Source of the DNA: Ulva prolifera
Lineage: Eukaryota; Chlorophyta; Ulvophyceae; Ulvales; Ulvaceae
Assembly: GCA_023078555.1 (NCBI GenBank)
Contig: CM041196.1
Coordinates: 6,583,985 to 6,647,984, forward strand
DNA: 64,000 nt
Direction: 5' to 3'
Every line of letters starts with the position of its first letter. Positions within the stretch are counted from its first letter, which is position 1. Of the stretch, positions 47,765 to 60,258 are shown in pieces. The notes under the pieces were generated by a model. It ran no database searches. It was given only the letters and a program-made list of their open reading frames with translations, and was not told the DNA's origin. The position numbers were made by a program, and so were the translations under genes.

Positions 47765-50700
47765 TTATGCTTGCTGGGCAGACTCAACTTCTGCATCAGT
47801 AAACTGATACGTGTCGGCACAAAATTGGCATGTAACCTCGATCTTCCCCTGCTCCTCCATGAGCTTAGCTGCTTCTCCCTGCCCCAACGCTGCCACTGCC
47901 CGCATCATGCGCTCCTGTATGCACATTCCATGTGTTGCGTCACTCCACAACCTATACCAGTAGAACATCCTACATCTGCACCACACCACCCCACCTGGCC
48001 GCAGCAAATGTGTGTATACATGCACCTAACTTCGCATACATTGGGCTCCTGCAGTGAGATCCACATTTCGCCGCTGATTCTGAAACATGATGCGTGATCG
48101 AGACCACACAGGCATTACCTGTGGCTCTGATCCCCACATGCTTTCCCATCTGTGCCATGATGGGCCACACATGTTCCTTGGCTGCCGATACTCCCAAATG
48201 CGCAATGCGTGTGGCTGCCATGACATAGGAACGTACATCCAGCAATTCATCGGCCATCACACAAACGCGTGCTAGTCATGCCTGTGAGCAGTGTTTCAAT
48301 GCCAAAGATTCATGTACTAACACGAGGGAGGAGGTCACCTGGAGCCCCTCTTTGTCACATGGCCCGTATTTGGGCGTAATGCTGCTCACATGTTGACCGT
48401 CCACACCAATGCCCTCCAGGAGCACCTCTGTCAGGCGCTCGAGCGTCATGCCCATGGCCATGACGTCGGTGACGGCTGGCAGCCCAGCAATGTTGGCCTC
48501 GAGCTGTGACAGCGTCTCGTCGGATGCAAACGGCAGCACCTGCAACCTCAACCACACCATCATGAACGACCCACCGCTGCTGCAGCTGTGCCACAGCACC
48601 TGCTCGGCCGCCACTGTTGTAAGCTGTGGTGCATGTACCACTCCTTGCAACCCATGGCCGGAGAAGCGCACAGTGCAGTGGTGAAACAACAGGTACAATC
48701 CACACAAGCCTCGCCTTGTGAGCAACACACAGGACAAGCACAAACTTGACATGCAGCAGAACCACCCGTTGAATGACGTGGCTGGACGCCCTCACTAACG
48801 TCCTACAGACTTGAGCGGTACAGGGAGCGGTGCGGCATGAATCATGGCATATCGCATCGAGTCGAGGCTGGCAGACAGGTCTCAATCCAGCGCTTGCTTG
48901 TGGCAGGCAGACTGGCAGGCCCAAACACACATGGGGCACGCTTGCAGCAGTTCATGTCATATAGATAATCAAAAATCATCAGAATCTCCTGATCGTCACG
49001 GCAGGGACAGAATCTGGCACAGCAAACCTGTTGGTGGGACCAGCACTGTGCGCACAGGCTGTTTGTAGTCACTTTTCACATACAGCACGATGGAAGCCCA
49101 CATGCACTGTAAATGTGCTTGCAGAAAACGCTCCGCTCCATGGACGTTGTTACACGTAACCAAGAGTTCTCGCATTCTTGTTTGATCGTGCGTGTCATGA
49201 CGACAGGCAGAACTCTGTAATGTCTGCCTGGCTATCATGGCAGCTCAAGACCGCCACAGCAAGACGTCAAGTTGCTATGTAGACGATAGAAACGACGCCA
49301 AAGATGACACAGGCTCAGGGCATGCTGGCAAGTGGGTGCTGGAGCGGGACCCGCAGGACCAGAACAATGCAGACCTTCACTACATGTGTACGACAACATT
49401 GACACGTAACCTGCATCTGGGACGCATGAAGGCACCAAAACCACTTGCTGTTGCTGACGGTCGCTGGCGCCATGGGATGCACCCGCGTGAGCCAAACGGT
49501 GCGCAGGGCGAGAGTCCTGACTATGATAGTTCCACAGGTGTACTGAGTGATTCAGTGCACCTGTGGAACTATGATATTCAGGACTTGGTTCAGCTGAACC
49601 GAGTGCAGCAGCACTGTAGGAGGAGGGCGGACCTGGATGAGGTAACCCCCTGCAGCTGTGACCTCCCCCTCCGTCCCGATCTGCACACCCAGTGCAACGG
49701 CGCTGTTCGTTTGCTCTGATTCGGACATGTACACCGCTAGATCCTCGGCGACCTCCCCCGATGAGATCTCGACCGTGCCGGTGTAGGGCTGGGGCGATAG
49801 AGGCTGCGTGCGGACGACCGCTAGCGTCCCTGCACCCACCGGGAGGCCACGTCAGGTGCTTGTGGTCCCCAGTAAACATCGGCGTGAGTGTTCACACCCG
49901 TTCACATCAGCCCACCTTATGATGGAGGAGACTGCTGGTGGCCCAAGCTTCTGAGAGCTTCTCACGTCCGCCCATGTCGAGCGGCAGCGCAGGAAGCACT
50001 CACGGTGGCCTTGGAGGACAGGGGATCCAGATTTGATCGCAGGAACGGCCCCAGGACCAGTCACATGGTCAAGGAAGGTGCGGATACGGGCACATACGCC
50101 GGAGTGCAGGGTGGTGGGTGGGTGGATGATGAGGGGGCACTCTGTCTGACAGTGCACAATATGGTACTACAGTCTGTGCGGTGGGCCGTTCTGTGCCAGC
50201 TCCGATACAATCCAAAGAGCATAAAAGCGAGGGCAATGATGTACCTTTGCCCACGGCGCGGCCGACGTCTAGCTTTCCGTCAGCTCGCACTGGTAGATCG
50301 CATAGCGAGTTGCCAACCTTTCCTTTGACGAGGCCAGTCGACTCTGCAATCACCTGCACACCCTTCAGGGGGCCATCTGCGGCGAATGTTATTTGTAGGC
50401 TCTCATTGTCCTTTCTGAAACAGCCCATGAGAAGGCTGCCCAGCAACGCCCTACCCAGAGCAGCTGTGGCTGTTGGTGCTGTTTTGTGGCGGGCTTGCGC
50501 CTCAGACACCAGCCCCAAGCCGTCCACCGCCAGAACTGCCACTTCCTGATTCGCTGAAAGGCTGCATAGAATTGTTGCAACTGTTGATGGGAGCATATGC
50601 ATGAGTTCATGTACATTACCGACGGGCGGCGTGGGAATGGCTGCAACGTTGGTCAGGTGTCGGACACCAATTTTGAGGGCAGCCGATCATAAAGTCCGAC

Positions 50701-51172
50701 ACAGTAGGACTAGCATGATGACATGCCATTGTGCGTGTAGCATGTCGTTTTGAATGTTGCCGGCAGTTGCGTCGTGCTGCGAAGGTTATGTGGTGAAAAC
50801 GTGTTCAAAGTGCTGGCACTTTCGATAGGCGCTAGGGCCACGCTCCACAGGACGCATATACGCTTGTATGCTATATTTATCTCAGACAGTGCTTTGCGTG
50901 TCCTGGGATACAGAGGAGAGCAAACGCGCCGCTGCAACAACCAGGCCATACGCCACCGCCAGCTTCAAACACTATTGCTCCAAACTATAATATTGTGGTC
51001 GGCTATTGAAACGGGGTCCCAGATGTTGCTTTGACATATTTTCGTACCTTCGCAGCATTCTGTCTTGATGCTCTGCACGTGCTATACAGCATGAACTTCG
51101 ACACGCACGGACATGGGGTCGCTGCAGGCGCAACAGCCTTGTCGCGCCTCGTGCTGCCAGGCGAGATGCCAT
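47765..51172 (-). CDS. HSP33: Hsp33 redox-regulated chaperone, organelle-targeted
   Basis: Five exons, 51172-51048, 50561-50245, 49829-49633, 48539-48339 and 47914-47765, give 329 residues with all phases closing. The first 36 or so residues are an Arg/Ala/Ser-rich presequence (MASRLAARGATRLLRLQ...), suggesting plastid or mitochondrion. The body follows bacterial Hsp33 throughout: DRMLRSLSANQEVAVLAVDG, TAALGRALLGSLLMG, GNSLCDLPVRADGKLDVG, PYTGTVEISSGEVAEDLA, ESEQTNSAVALGV, AGGYLIQ. The C-terminal redox switch has CQFC (Cys 309 and 312), but the upstream CxC of bacterial Hsp33 is replaced by KYGPC (one cysteine, about 274). Hsp33 unfolds on oxidation and holds unfolding proteins. Loss of one of the four zinc ligands would change zinc binding or the switch. 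Confidence 0.9.
49526..49572. repeat. 21-bp inverted repeat in an Hsp33 intron
   Basis: ATAGTTCCACAGGTGTACTG and its partner CAGTGCACCTGTGGAACTAT pair with one mismatch around a short loop. It lies in the third intron of Hsp33. Origin unknown; a small fold-back element or structured RNA are both possible. Confidence 0.8.
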
Positions 51173-52543
51173 GTAGCCTACGTCTAGGAGTAGAACACAA
51201 CGATACCTTCAGATCACGTCAGTGTCGACTAAGCACGTGCAGCAGTCCTGCGAGACGACAAGCACCGAAAGGTTGAAACACACAGGCATCTCGTGTCACG
51301 CTTCGCACGGTAGTTTTCTCTTCCGGAAGTGTTGCTTGAGTCACGTATCTGCGAGTAACTAGACGGATGGAGGGGCAAAACATGCTTACCGCGTTGACTC
51401 GTGACAACTTTGTACACGGCGCAGCTGGGGGACGACGTGGAGCTGCAGTGGGAATCAGCGTGGCTTTGACACGCGCAAATAGCACACCTTTGACGCTTCC
51501 ACATACAACATGGTCTGCGCCTTTGGTGTATGGATCATGACAGACACTTGAGCTGCAGAAGGGGGAGGAGTGGCATGGAGTGACTTGGCATGGGTTGGTT
51601 CGGTTTAACCGCAGTGAACATGGCCAGGGTGACAGCATTTGGAGCTTTGTCCTATGCCACCAAACAATCGACATTATCATCATGATGTACATCTCTGGCG
51701 TGTTTAGTGGACTGCGATCCAATCATGGGCTGCGTAAAACTTGATGCAGGTGCGGAAGCAAGGCAGCGCATGTGGCAAGCGGAAGCAAGGCAGCGCATGT
51801 GGCAAGCATGATGTATGTATGCATGTAAGTTGGTTTGTTTTTGTTTGCATGGGTACAGCCACGAGCAAACAATAACGTCGTGAGCATCAGCATGAATATC
51901 CACATGCGATTGCGCAGAGTCGCTTCAGAGGATATTACTTGGTGTGTCCAAGATGAGGCTTTTTGCATTACATCACCTCCCTATGCCCAACACGATGTGA
52001 CGTATTTCGCACATTTACACTAGATGGCCATTTGCACACTTTCACCTATACTTCACTCCTAATGCCTTGCTTGTACTCTCAGACTGACCATCACAGTATT
52101 ACACATGCCTCACGCACTGCTGTTGGCAAGACTTTTATCCCTCCACAGACATAAGCCAGCTATAGCATGCTTACTCAACTACCGCGGATATTGCTCCTCC
52201 CATCACTCTCCGCCAGTCTGTCATCCCCTATATCACACGCAGCCGCGTGTTGGACATCTGTACAGTCATCACGCATCTGCCTATGCAGAGGATCGTCACA
52301 GGCATGTCTGCCGGACATTCTCGATGTCTGATTGAAGCCTGATATGGTGCGGGAGGATGCATCGCACACATGCCGACAACAGACTCTCTGAGAACTGACA
52401 ACCACCAAGCGCAGGTGCCCTGAAGCGTGTCATTGCAGGCCAACCGATCTCGTCTAGTCGTGAGGGTACGTATGCATCAGACACCAGGCACCAGCCTGAG
52501 CACACGCAGATCTAGGCTATCCACTCTCTGGACCCTGCCCTGT
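51173..52543. other. intergenic, no gene seen
   Basis: Between the Hsp33 start and the alanine aminotransferase stop, both on the minus strand. Contains a 29-bp direct repeat around 51755-51805 (GGAAGCAAGGCAGCGCATGT twice). Minus-strand frames at 51219-51722 have no recognisable domain. Confidence 0.4.
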
Positions 52544-55500
52544 TCACTTGTACTCAGCCATGAACGACTCATGGAAGCTCCTCCAGTTCTCGAGGATGGC
52601 GGGAAGGTCCTTCTCCAGAGGCAGGATGGTCGTCCGCAAGTGGAATGTGCCCGCCTTCTGCCCAAAGCCAGAGCCAGGCACAGTCGAGATGCCAGTCGTC
52701 TCGAGCAGCTTCAGGCAGTAGAACACATCCTGGGCCTTGCCAGCTGCCTTTGCAGCCTCCACAGCCTTAGGTGGTAGGCTGCACACGTCTCGTACCATCA
52801 GCATCACAGACCCAAATCTACAATTCCTCGTGAACACCACCTCCACATTACAGACCAGTTCACAACCGGGGCAACAAGTCAAAGGCACACACAGTCGTCA
52901 AACAGATCTTGCATGTGTCCTTGTTGTGTCAGCCCTTGCTACATGCATCTCATTGTGTATCATCAAGCTATGACAGGGCCATGGGGACCTTACACAGATG
53001 TCCCGCGGCACTCTGGGGGTGGTGCACAATGCAGCACAGCCAGTGCTCAAGCACCATCTCCAAGCAGGGACCGAGGGAGGGCAGGAGGGGGCCTGGGGGC
53101 GCACGTGATGAGGGGGAAGGAGTACATCGCGCCCTCGGTGAAGGTGCAGTCGACGCCCTCGAGGCCGTTGAAGAAGTCCGTCATCATGTGCGCCTTGCGC
53201 CGCAGGCTCTCCAGCAGGCCGTCCTTCTCAGCCTTCCAGCTGTCGTAGCTGACGTCGCCGGGCTGAGGCTCGTTCGTCATGAGCGCGATGGCCAGCTGGC
53301 CGACGACGTTGGGGCACAGGTTGATCGAAGCAAGCTGCAGAGCACCAGCACACCTCAGCCACACGCCAGAACATCAACAGGAAATGCCACCATGTTCATG
53401 GCAGGCTTGAGGCACGATCGATTCCGGTCACGAGGATTGTCTGTGTCCAAAACAGGATATGGCTTGGTGGACATCACAATCACCTGACTTTCACCACTTC
53501 TCTCATAAATCTGTGGATATGCCGCCACATGCGTTGGTAATCCGTAAATCTGCTTCACAGGCACAGCTACTGAATCAAGTAGCGGCCCCACATTTGGTTT
53601 CTGCTCCTTGTGACTCTAGGGCTCGCTTGTGCGTGTGGCTACCGGTCATTACAGGCGTTGCACCGTAATGTGCCGATAAACCCCGCAGCTTGTGCACACA
53701 AAACGGTACAAGGACTGAGCAGGTGGGTCCGCGAGCGGGGGCCACACCTTGTAGAACTCGTCGACGGTGCCCTGGTGGAAGTTCATGAGGTCGAAGTAGC
53801 CACCGCGCAGGCCGCACTCCCCGTACGCCCCCTTGGACACGGTGTGGAACGACGCGAGCTCCAGGCTGCTGGCGTACTTGCCTCCCATCTCGGTCGCGAC
53901 CTTCCTGCACACGCCGCGCCCCGGTCACCCCCCCGCTGCACCCAGCTGATGCGGACCCACCGTCCCTCATGCCATGTGTGCAACCACCGACAGATCATCA
54001 CCGTGGCTACGCCAAAATCAAGGATATGAACAGGCCAACATGTCGCTGTATCACCTGACATTGAAGCGGGCAGATTTCAAATATGTGCATGGGTTCGGGA
54101 GCTACTCTGGTTGGGGTGCTGTCGCGAAGAACAGATGATATGGCCCATGCAAGCCTGCAGGCGCATTGCGGATGCCCGGAGCCGGGGCGGACCTGGCGGA
54201 CAGGAAGGGCTTCTCGTCCTGGTAGATGTTGGGCTGGTAGACCTCGTCCGCCATGAGCACGACCTCGTTGTCGACTGCAAACTTGATCAGGTCCTCGAGG
54301 GACTGGCGCGTCAGGCACTGGCCGGTCGGGTTGCCCGGGTTGATAAACACGAGGCCGCGCACGCGCTTGCCCTCCGCAGCCGCGGCATCGAGCTTGGACT
54401 GCATGCGTGACAGGTGTGTGGTTGTGCTGTTTGGCGGGCCGGCATGGAGGGCGGCCCACAGAGGGAGGGCTTGCATGCACTTGCCAGCGCCGCCACGGCT
54501 GCTGCCTCTCATCAAGTTATCATACCAAGCAGCCATGCTCCACGGTCCGCCTCGGTACCGCATGGGCACAAATGACGTACGAACAGAAGCATGAACATGG
54601 TGGTACCAGCACGATCGCGCACTGTATGAAATTCACCGGCTTTGCACTGCAAACTGGAGGCGTCTCCGCGACAGCGGTAGTCTAATGGAAGATACAGCCG
54701 CCCGACTAAGCGTGAAAGGATGTCACTGCAAGCCCGTGGCAGACACGGACCGGCAGAGGCAAGCTCTGGGAGGTGTGGCGCAGGGGGAGTGCAGGCGGCA
54801 ACGGGAGGCTCACCTGGAGGTCGTTGACGTCCATGCCCCAGCCGTTCCCTTCGTCGAGCTCATACCCGACAAAGTTGCCGTTGTACAGCGCCACGGAGGC
54901 ACTATACAGCGGATACTGCGGCACTGGCACCATGATGGAGTCGTTCGGCCCCCGGATGAGGGCATTGAGAGACATGCGGACGCCGACGGAGGCTCCGTCC
55001 GTCAGGAAGATGTGATCCGGGTTGACTGACATCCTGCAGCAGCTCGGGAGGTGAGGCTGCAATCCCGGAGTTGGCAGCTGTCACTCCTGCCTCTTGCAGC
55101 ACGAGGGGATGACTACAGCGCGTTTGCACAGCGCCGTTGTGCTGCGGCACATACTGACGTACAGCTACGGTGGTGATCCAGGTGAATGTGCAGCAGTACC
55201 ATTCAGAGTGATTCGATGAAGAGCTCTTGCGGCATGGAACAGCATGCAGAGCCACAGGGCAAACACACCGCAACAAACTGGGCGTGTGATGGCGTGAGCA
55301 TGTTTGCAGAGCAGTGTGCATGTTTGTTGGTCAGGGTGGACCTGGGATCGGCATGGGAGAAGGGGGTTGTGGTGGCGTACCCGTCACGTTTCTGGATGGA
55401 GTTGGCAACTTCCTGGCGGATGCCAGCAGCTCCTCTCGAGTCTGAATATGCACCGATAGAGCCGACGTATCCCAGAAGTTGTTTAGCCCGTGCAATGGCA

Positions 55501-56245
55501 TCAGCGGGGAACATCTTGTCCACATCGGAATGCTCCAAGAGGAAGGGAGCAGCGCAGAGGGAGATGACTTGCCGCATGAATGTGACTGGCTTCTGGCCAA
55601 GCTGCTGAGGGTTACCCACTGCACAAACCGTTCCTGACGTGTAAGGTGCGCCGATGTAGTCCTTTGCGCTTCACGGGATTATCCCCGCTACTCTAGGTGT
55701 CACTGGCATGGATAAGTTGCAAGTTTGGCACACGTGGTCGTGGGTGTGCCTTGGTTCATCAGAATCACCAGGAGATCTATGCCGTGCGCGCAGTTCAATC
55801 CATGAACGTATGTATAGATGTATACCTCCATTTCGCGCGTGGTCGATCAAGTCGGGCGATCGCATCGCCAAGACGTGGACAGGTTTACATGCACGTGTGT
55901 TCAGCCTTCGGTCTTCGACTTTGATGTGCTTGAAAGTGCGCGCAGATTATTTGGCGCAACATTATGAGATCATAACTAGGGCGCACCGTTAGTGAAAGTA
56001 ATTTTCATGCCTTCCTTTTGCAATTCCATCGCGCGCAGGTAGAGTTCCCCCCGAACAGCATACTGTGTCCGCTTGACAGCTTCATTCAAGAGATCTGGAT
56101 GGGTGACGTGACCATCTTTCGAATGTGGGACACTAAAAAAACTTTGCGGGGTTGCGGAGAAACATCGCGCTAGGCTACATCCCTCAGCTGCGTATGGCAG
56201 TGATGCACTCTGCGCCGCTTTTTGCAGGACGTTTCGAACAGACAT
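52544..56245 (-). CDS. AlaAT: alanine aminotransferase, with organelle presequence
   Basis: Seven exons give 514 residues with every phase consistent: 56245-55987, 55618-55381, 55033-54814, 54398-54193, 53904-53748, 53334-53105, 52778-52544. The first 35 or so residues are a mitochondrial-type presequence. Then come motifs of the AlaAT / glutamate:glyoxylate aminotransferase family (class I/II PLP enzymes): TNVGNPQQLGQKPVTF, FLTDGASVGVR, INPGNPTGQ (about 259-265), ADEVYQ (about 289), and TVSKGAYGECGLRGGY with the PLP-binding lysine near 332. The C-terminus TGISTVPGSGFGQ...FHLRTTILP is nearly invariant in the family. It interconverts alanine plus 2-oxoglutarate with pyruvate plus glutamate, linking carbon and nitrogen metabolism. 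A glyoxylate-using activity cannot be excluded from sequence alone. Confidence 0.95.
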
Positions 56246-56919
56246 GGTCAATTTACAATATGCTGTCTCTAGAAGCAATCAATGTCAATGTTATTACCGG
56301 AAGGGCCAAAATTGTGCATTGAATCTGATCGATGCAGATGTCGATCGCATGCCATCGAGTGATTTTGCACGTAGGTCCTTGCGCAAGCCACCCAAGTGTA
56401 TTGGTTATATGTGCATGTTGTAATTGTTCGTGGGAGGACTGTTGTTGCTTCGGGCGTAGAGCCGTGCATGTGGTAGTACTTGCGATCCATCAAACGCCCG
56501 CGTTTCGTCGGACCGTGACCCCGATGTCGTTGCAACGCGCTTGGTTAGCACATCAACTCTGCGACACGATGACGCAGCATTTACGGAACTCTTGATACAG
56601 ATGGTGGACTGAAACAGCTGCCAACGTTTTGCAGCCGACGCACTAGATCTGCCAGTTTGTACCGCTGCTCTCAGGATTCCAAGTACGCGCACAATGCGAA
56701 AGTGTCTGTACCATCCGAGCACATCTCTCAGCAATCAAACAGCTGCAACGTTACCGCTGCCTACATGGCCGTCGAATCTGTGGTGCAAGAGGTGTTCACT
56801 GGATTTACAGTATGCATTGGTCGTGCACACCCTGTCAGCTGTCAAAGTTGATAAGCTGCAACAGAGGAAACGCAGACCATCCTGGAGTGCACCTGACACA
56901 GCAGACAAAGCACCCACGC
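56246..56919. other. intergenic
   Basis: Between two minus-strand genes. It should contain the alanine aminotransferase promoter and the 3' end of the mTERF-like gene. No exon is supported. Confidence 0.5.
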
Positions 56920-57935
56920 TCAGGGGTTGTATGGTGCCAACGGTGAGGTCTTGAACTTCGCATTTGCAGAGTAATAGCTGACAAGCAGCGTCTGCTCCCC
57001 AGCGTCGTTCTTGCCAACGGTCACCTTTGCCCGTGCCCTACGCCCGTTCATCAGCTCGGAGCCATCGCTGCTGACATCATACTCTAGCAGCTTGGGGTGG
57101 TGGAAGATCACCTTGGGCACATCCTCCACTCCCACAGCCCGCAGGTAGTCTGCAACAGCTTGTACCTGATCGGGCTGGCGTCCCCAAAGATTCCACGCGA
57201 GGGTGAATGCATGCTCGACTTGTGCCCCCTTAAGGCCGATGCCTTCGATCGCATCTAGCTGCAAGTGCGCGCCATCTGTCAGACTTCAAACCATATGATC
57301 GAAGCTCAATCTGGCAGCACATGGCCATGCAAGTCCAAGTACCCCGCCCCTTATTTCATTCTGCGTTGGCTTACTGAATATCGTGCTTAACGAACCACTG
57401 CTGGTGGACATGGTGGCCACCAATCTGGAATCAGCATGCATCGGTTCCACGGACGCCAAGGAGTACCGCCAGCAATGCAAACATGACTGGGCATGCACCC
57501 AGGCCGGAGATGCTTCGCAACATGTGAAAGAACAGGAGACCACTTTATCTGAAAATTACTGACCTTGAAACCATAGAATAATTCAATATGGATAAGTGGT
57601 ACAACACGGCGTGTGGATTGTCAAAGGCCCAGCAGATGCTGTGCAATGGAGGCCAACTGCATTTGTACAGTTTTCTTCCATCACCACTACGAGTTGCATG
57701 AGACAAAACGCACCAGCTGGTTCATGTGCTCCACGCTAGGGTCGACCTGCTTGCGTGTCATCCTCTCTGTGACACCGTCAATCCATGCTCGATCCCACCC
57801 TCGCGCAGCCAGCACTTTACGGGCTTCTGTGATTGTGGCAGCTTGAGCTCGGCATATAGCTTGCCTACGACGTCCAGGCACTACTCTTTGCCTCGTTGAG
57901 GCTTTCAATCCAGCAGGTAGCTGGGCAACTGGCAT
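56920..57935 (-). CDS. short mTERF-like protein, probably plastid-targeted
   Basis: Exons 57935-57714 and 57258-56920 join in phase to 186 residues. The first 30 or so are a basic presequence ending near AICRAQA, typical of plastid import in green algae. The second exon carries one clear mTERF-style helical repeat (QVQAVADYLRAVGVEDVPKV then IFHHPKLLEYDV) and a weaker one before it. mTERF proteins bind organelle DNA or RNA through arrays of such repeats, usually many more than here, so this one is very short and may act differently. The C-terminal segment (VTVGKNDAGEQTLLVSYY) is not mTERF-like. Alternative: an unrelated conserved plastid protein with one chance-similar helix pair. Confidence 0.6.
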
Positions 57936-58840
57936 ACTGGCAGCTTGTTTCTGGTGCAGAACTCGCCAAGCCTACACAGAAGAATACTGTGGTGACGGTC
58001 TTACAAAAAGATCGTCATTGCATGTTCCGTTGCACTGGTTCTGGTATGCAGTCATCGCTGCCCACTGTCAACCAGGCATGGATGAAAGGCACGGCCAGCC
58101 ACCGTGATGAAAATGACAGCCGCGCGTTGCGCATCACGAGGAAATTGACGGGCGGAAGTTTACAAATTCAGTGAAACTGATGTATTCTTGTGTGAGGGTG
58201 AATGCTTTGGTCGGGATTGTTCAGCATGCACGTGGAGATGCCGTGCACAGTCCGTCTCGCGGCAGATTGCACATTCTGAGATGGAAGCGGGCCAAAAACT
58301 GATCATATCGCACCCTAGCCGACGTCTTCAGATACCAAGCTTGGATTGATCGTTAATGTGCTCGTGCTTGAATACTTCCGTGCGCAGTCTTTGTATCTCC
58401 CATGAAAATGCTGGCAGCTCAGTGCAGGCGTACGCTGTACCAGGTCCGGCTACAGTGCGTATACTGCCGCTCAGCGTTTTCTTGCTGGAATCATTTCTTA
58501 GAGTCCTGAGTAAGCAATGAAGACTCGGGTGATGTGCCGCTCAAGCCACGAGCGCACTCATGCCACGACAAGTGGGTCGTTCAGCACCCCGTTGCAAGTG
58601 CTGCAATGCATCGCAGCAAGCCATGATAACACTTTCAGATCCAACTTCTGAACAATCACTCCCTGCTTGACGTACGATCACATCGTAGAGGTATTGTCGT
58701 CGTGGCCTGTATTGCCTGCTTATCATAATTCTCAGCAGCCTTGAACTCGTTGCATACATAGCTGCACAGGCTTCAAAGAGAAATACTGCATCTATTCAGG
58801 GTTTCTAGTCTGCGCCGATCTGTGGCCTTGTGAAGAGGAC
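57936..58840. other. divergent intergenic region
   Basis: Between the mTERF-like gene (-) and the small membrane-protein gene (+). Short frames on both strands are unsupported. Promoters of both genes should lie here. Confidence 0.4.
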
Positions 58841-59881
58841 TGCAGGTGCCTGTGTTCAAACGATTGTTTTGTGCTTCGAAGCACCTATCGAAGCCTGTGG
58901 GCAGATGACGCAGCAGAGCTTCATTTCGAAGGTGTGCACTACGTAATGGTGGCTGTCCTTGCGTTCGTTGCTCTTCTATTGGTGCTGTATGTACCACATC
59001 AGACTTGTTTGCAGCTGGCGAGCGAATCTTTTGGATTCTTCAGCTTGAGAGGTGTAGCAGCATGGACTGTGGCAGGTGTTGCTGCGTACCTTTACATCGT
59101 GTTGCCTGCACAGAAAGAAGAAAAGCAAACAATGGTACGTGCTGTTCTGGAACGCGCATTCTCACACTCTTGATGCAAAAAATTCTCGTCCAAAATGGTG
59201 TCTTGCATCTTGTTTCTGCAGAGCTGCAGCTGCTTCCACAGTTCCGACTTTGAGGCCGATATGTCCATGTGCAGATTCGAAGAGAACATGCCCGAAGACG
59301 CGCTTTGGAGAAAGGCGAGCTAGAATTTGAGCGCCGAACAGGGGGGCACTTGCAAAAGGATTGAAAACTAGGGAAATTCCGTGTCTGAAATGCTTGTGTA
59401 GGCCAATGTGTGTGGGGTCCCAGGCACAGCAACGTGTGTGCTCCAGGCGATGTAGCTCTGCCCGGAAAGTTCAACCACACCATCTAAGTCCTCCCGCACA
59501 TCAAGTCTCTCTCTAACGACACATTGTCGCAGCTCTGCTCGCTGCTGCCAGTGTTTTCATTCGTGTGTGGGCTGTTTCAGGTGTTGTTGGCTGTTGCTAT
59601 CACGTCGACTGGAATCGAGTAGATGGCATCATCAATGAGGAGTGCTCTTCTGTAATTCAGCTTACGAATCATTCCGTTTTTATCTCGTGCTTTCAAAGAT
59701 ACATTACATACTGGGAAACAGCTGTGCATGTTGGCACCTTCACAGTTGCAAGAACATGTGTGAGATGTCCTGTTCCACGGCAAGCGACATCATTCCCGGG
59801 CATGACATTCTTGACTGGCCGGGACTCAAGCGAGGAATGCCGGAAGAGGGTTCCGTATGGCGTGCCCAGATGTTCAAGTAG
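58841..59881 (+). CDS. small membrane protein with two transmembrane segments
   Basis: The exon ending at a GTACGT donor near 59134 encodes two hydrophobic helices (YVMVAVLAFVALLLVLYV and GVAAWTVAGVAAYLYIVL) separated by a short polar stretch, then a charged tail (PAQKEEKQ). The start is not fixed: an ATG at 58946 lies inside the first helix region, and an upstream exon is likely. A later segment ending at the stop 59881 (SDIIPGHDILDWPGLKRG) looks like a genuine C-terminus and may be the last exon. The hairpin of two helices with a Pro between them resembles ER proteins such as PIG-P, but the match is too weak to assign. It lies upstream of prenylcysteine oxidase on the same strand. Confidence 0.45.
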
Positions 59882-60258
59882 GTGTCCAGTGCGTGATGTG
59901 AGCAAAGTAAGGCGTGCATGCATGGCGCATGTGCTCTCTTGTCTCGAAGCAATTATGAAAATCCACGTAGCGAATGCAACGCAGATATGTTAGAAGTGAA
60001 ATACCAATCGTTGCTTTTGCACGTCAGGTACTGTGAGGCTTTCGTGGTCGTGTACGGTACATCAGTTCAGACCACCACGTCAGATGTGTGCCGTTTACAT
60101 ACAGAATGCATACAAGACGATCAGCAAGGACTAAGTGAATAGGTTCTCATATTTTTTGATTTGTTCTCTTCCTCGCCCAGGTAGCATGATGTTAGGTGAC
60201 GCACACAGATGTCCGGAATCGATTTGAATACCTTGGTTGCCTGATAATTGTGCGAAAG
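59882..60258. other. intergenic
   Basis: Upstream of prenylcysteine oxidase; no exon seen. Presumably its promoter and the 3' end of the preceding gene. Confidence 0.4.
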
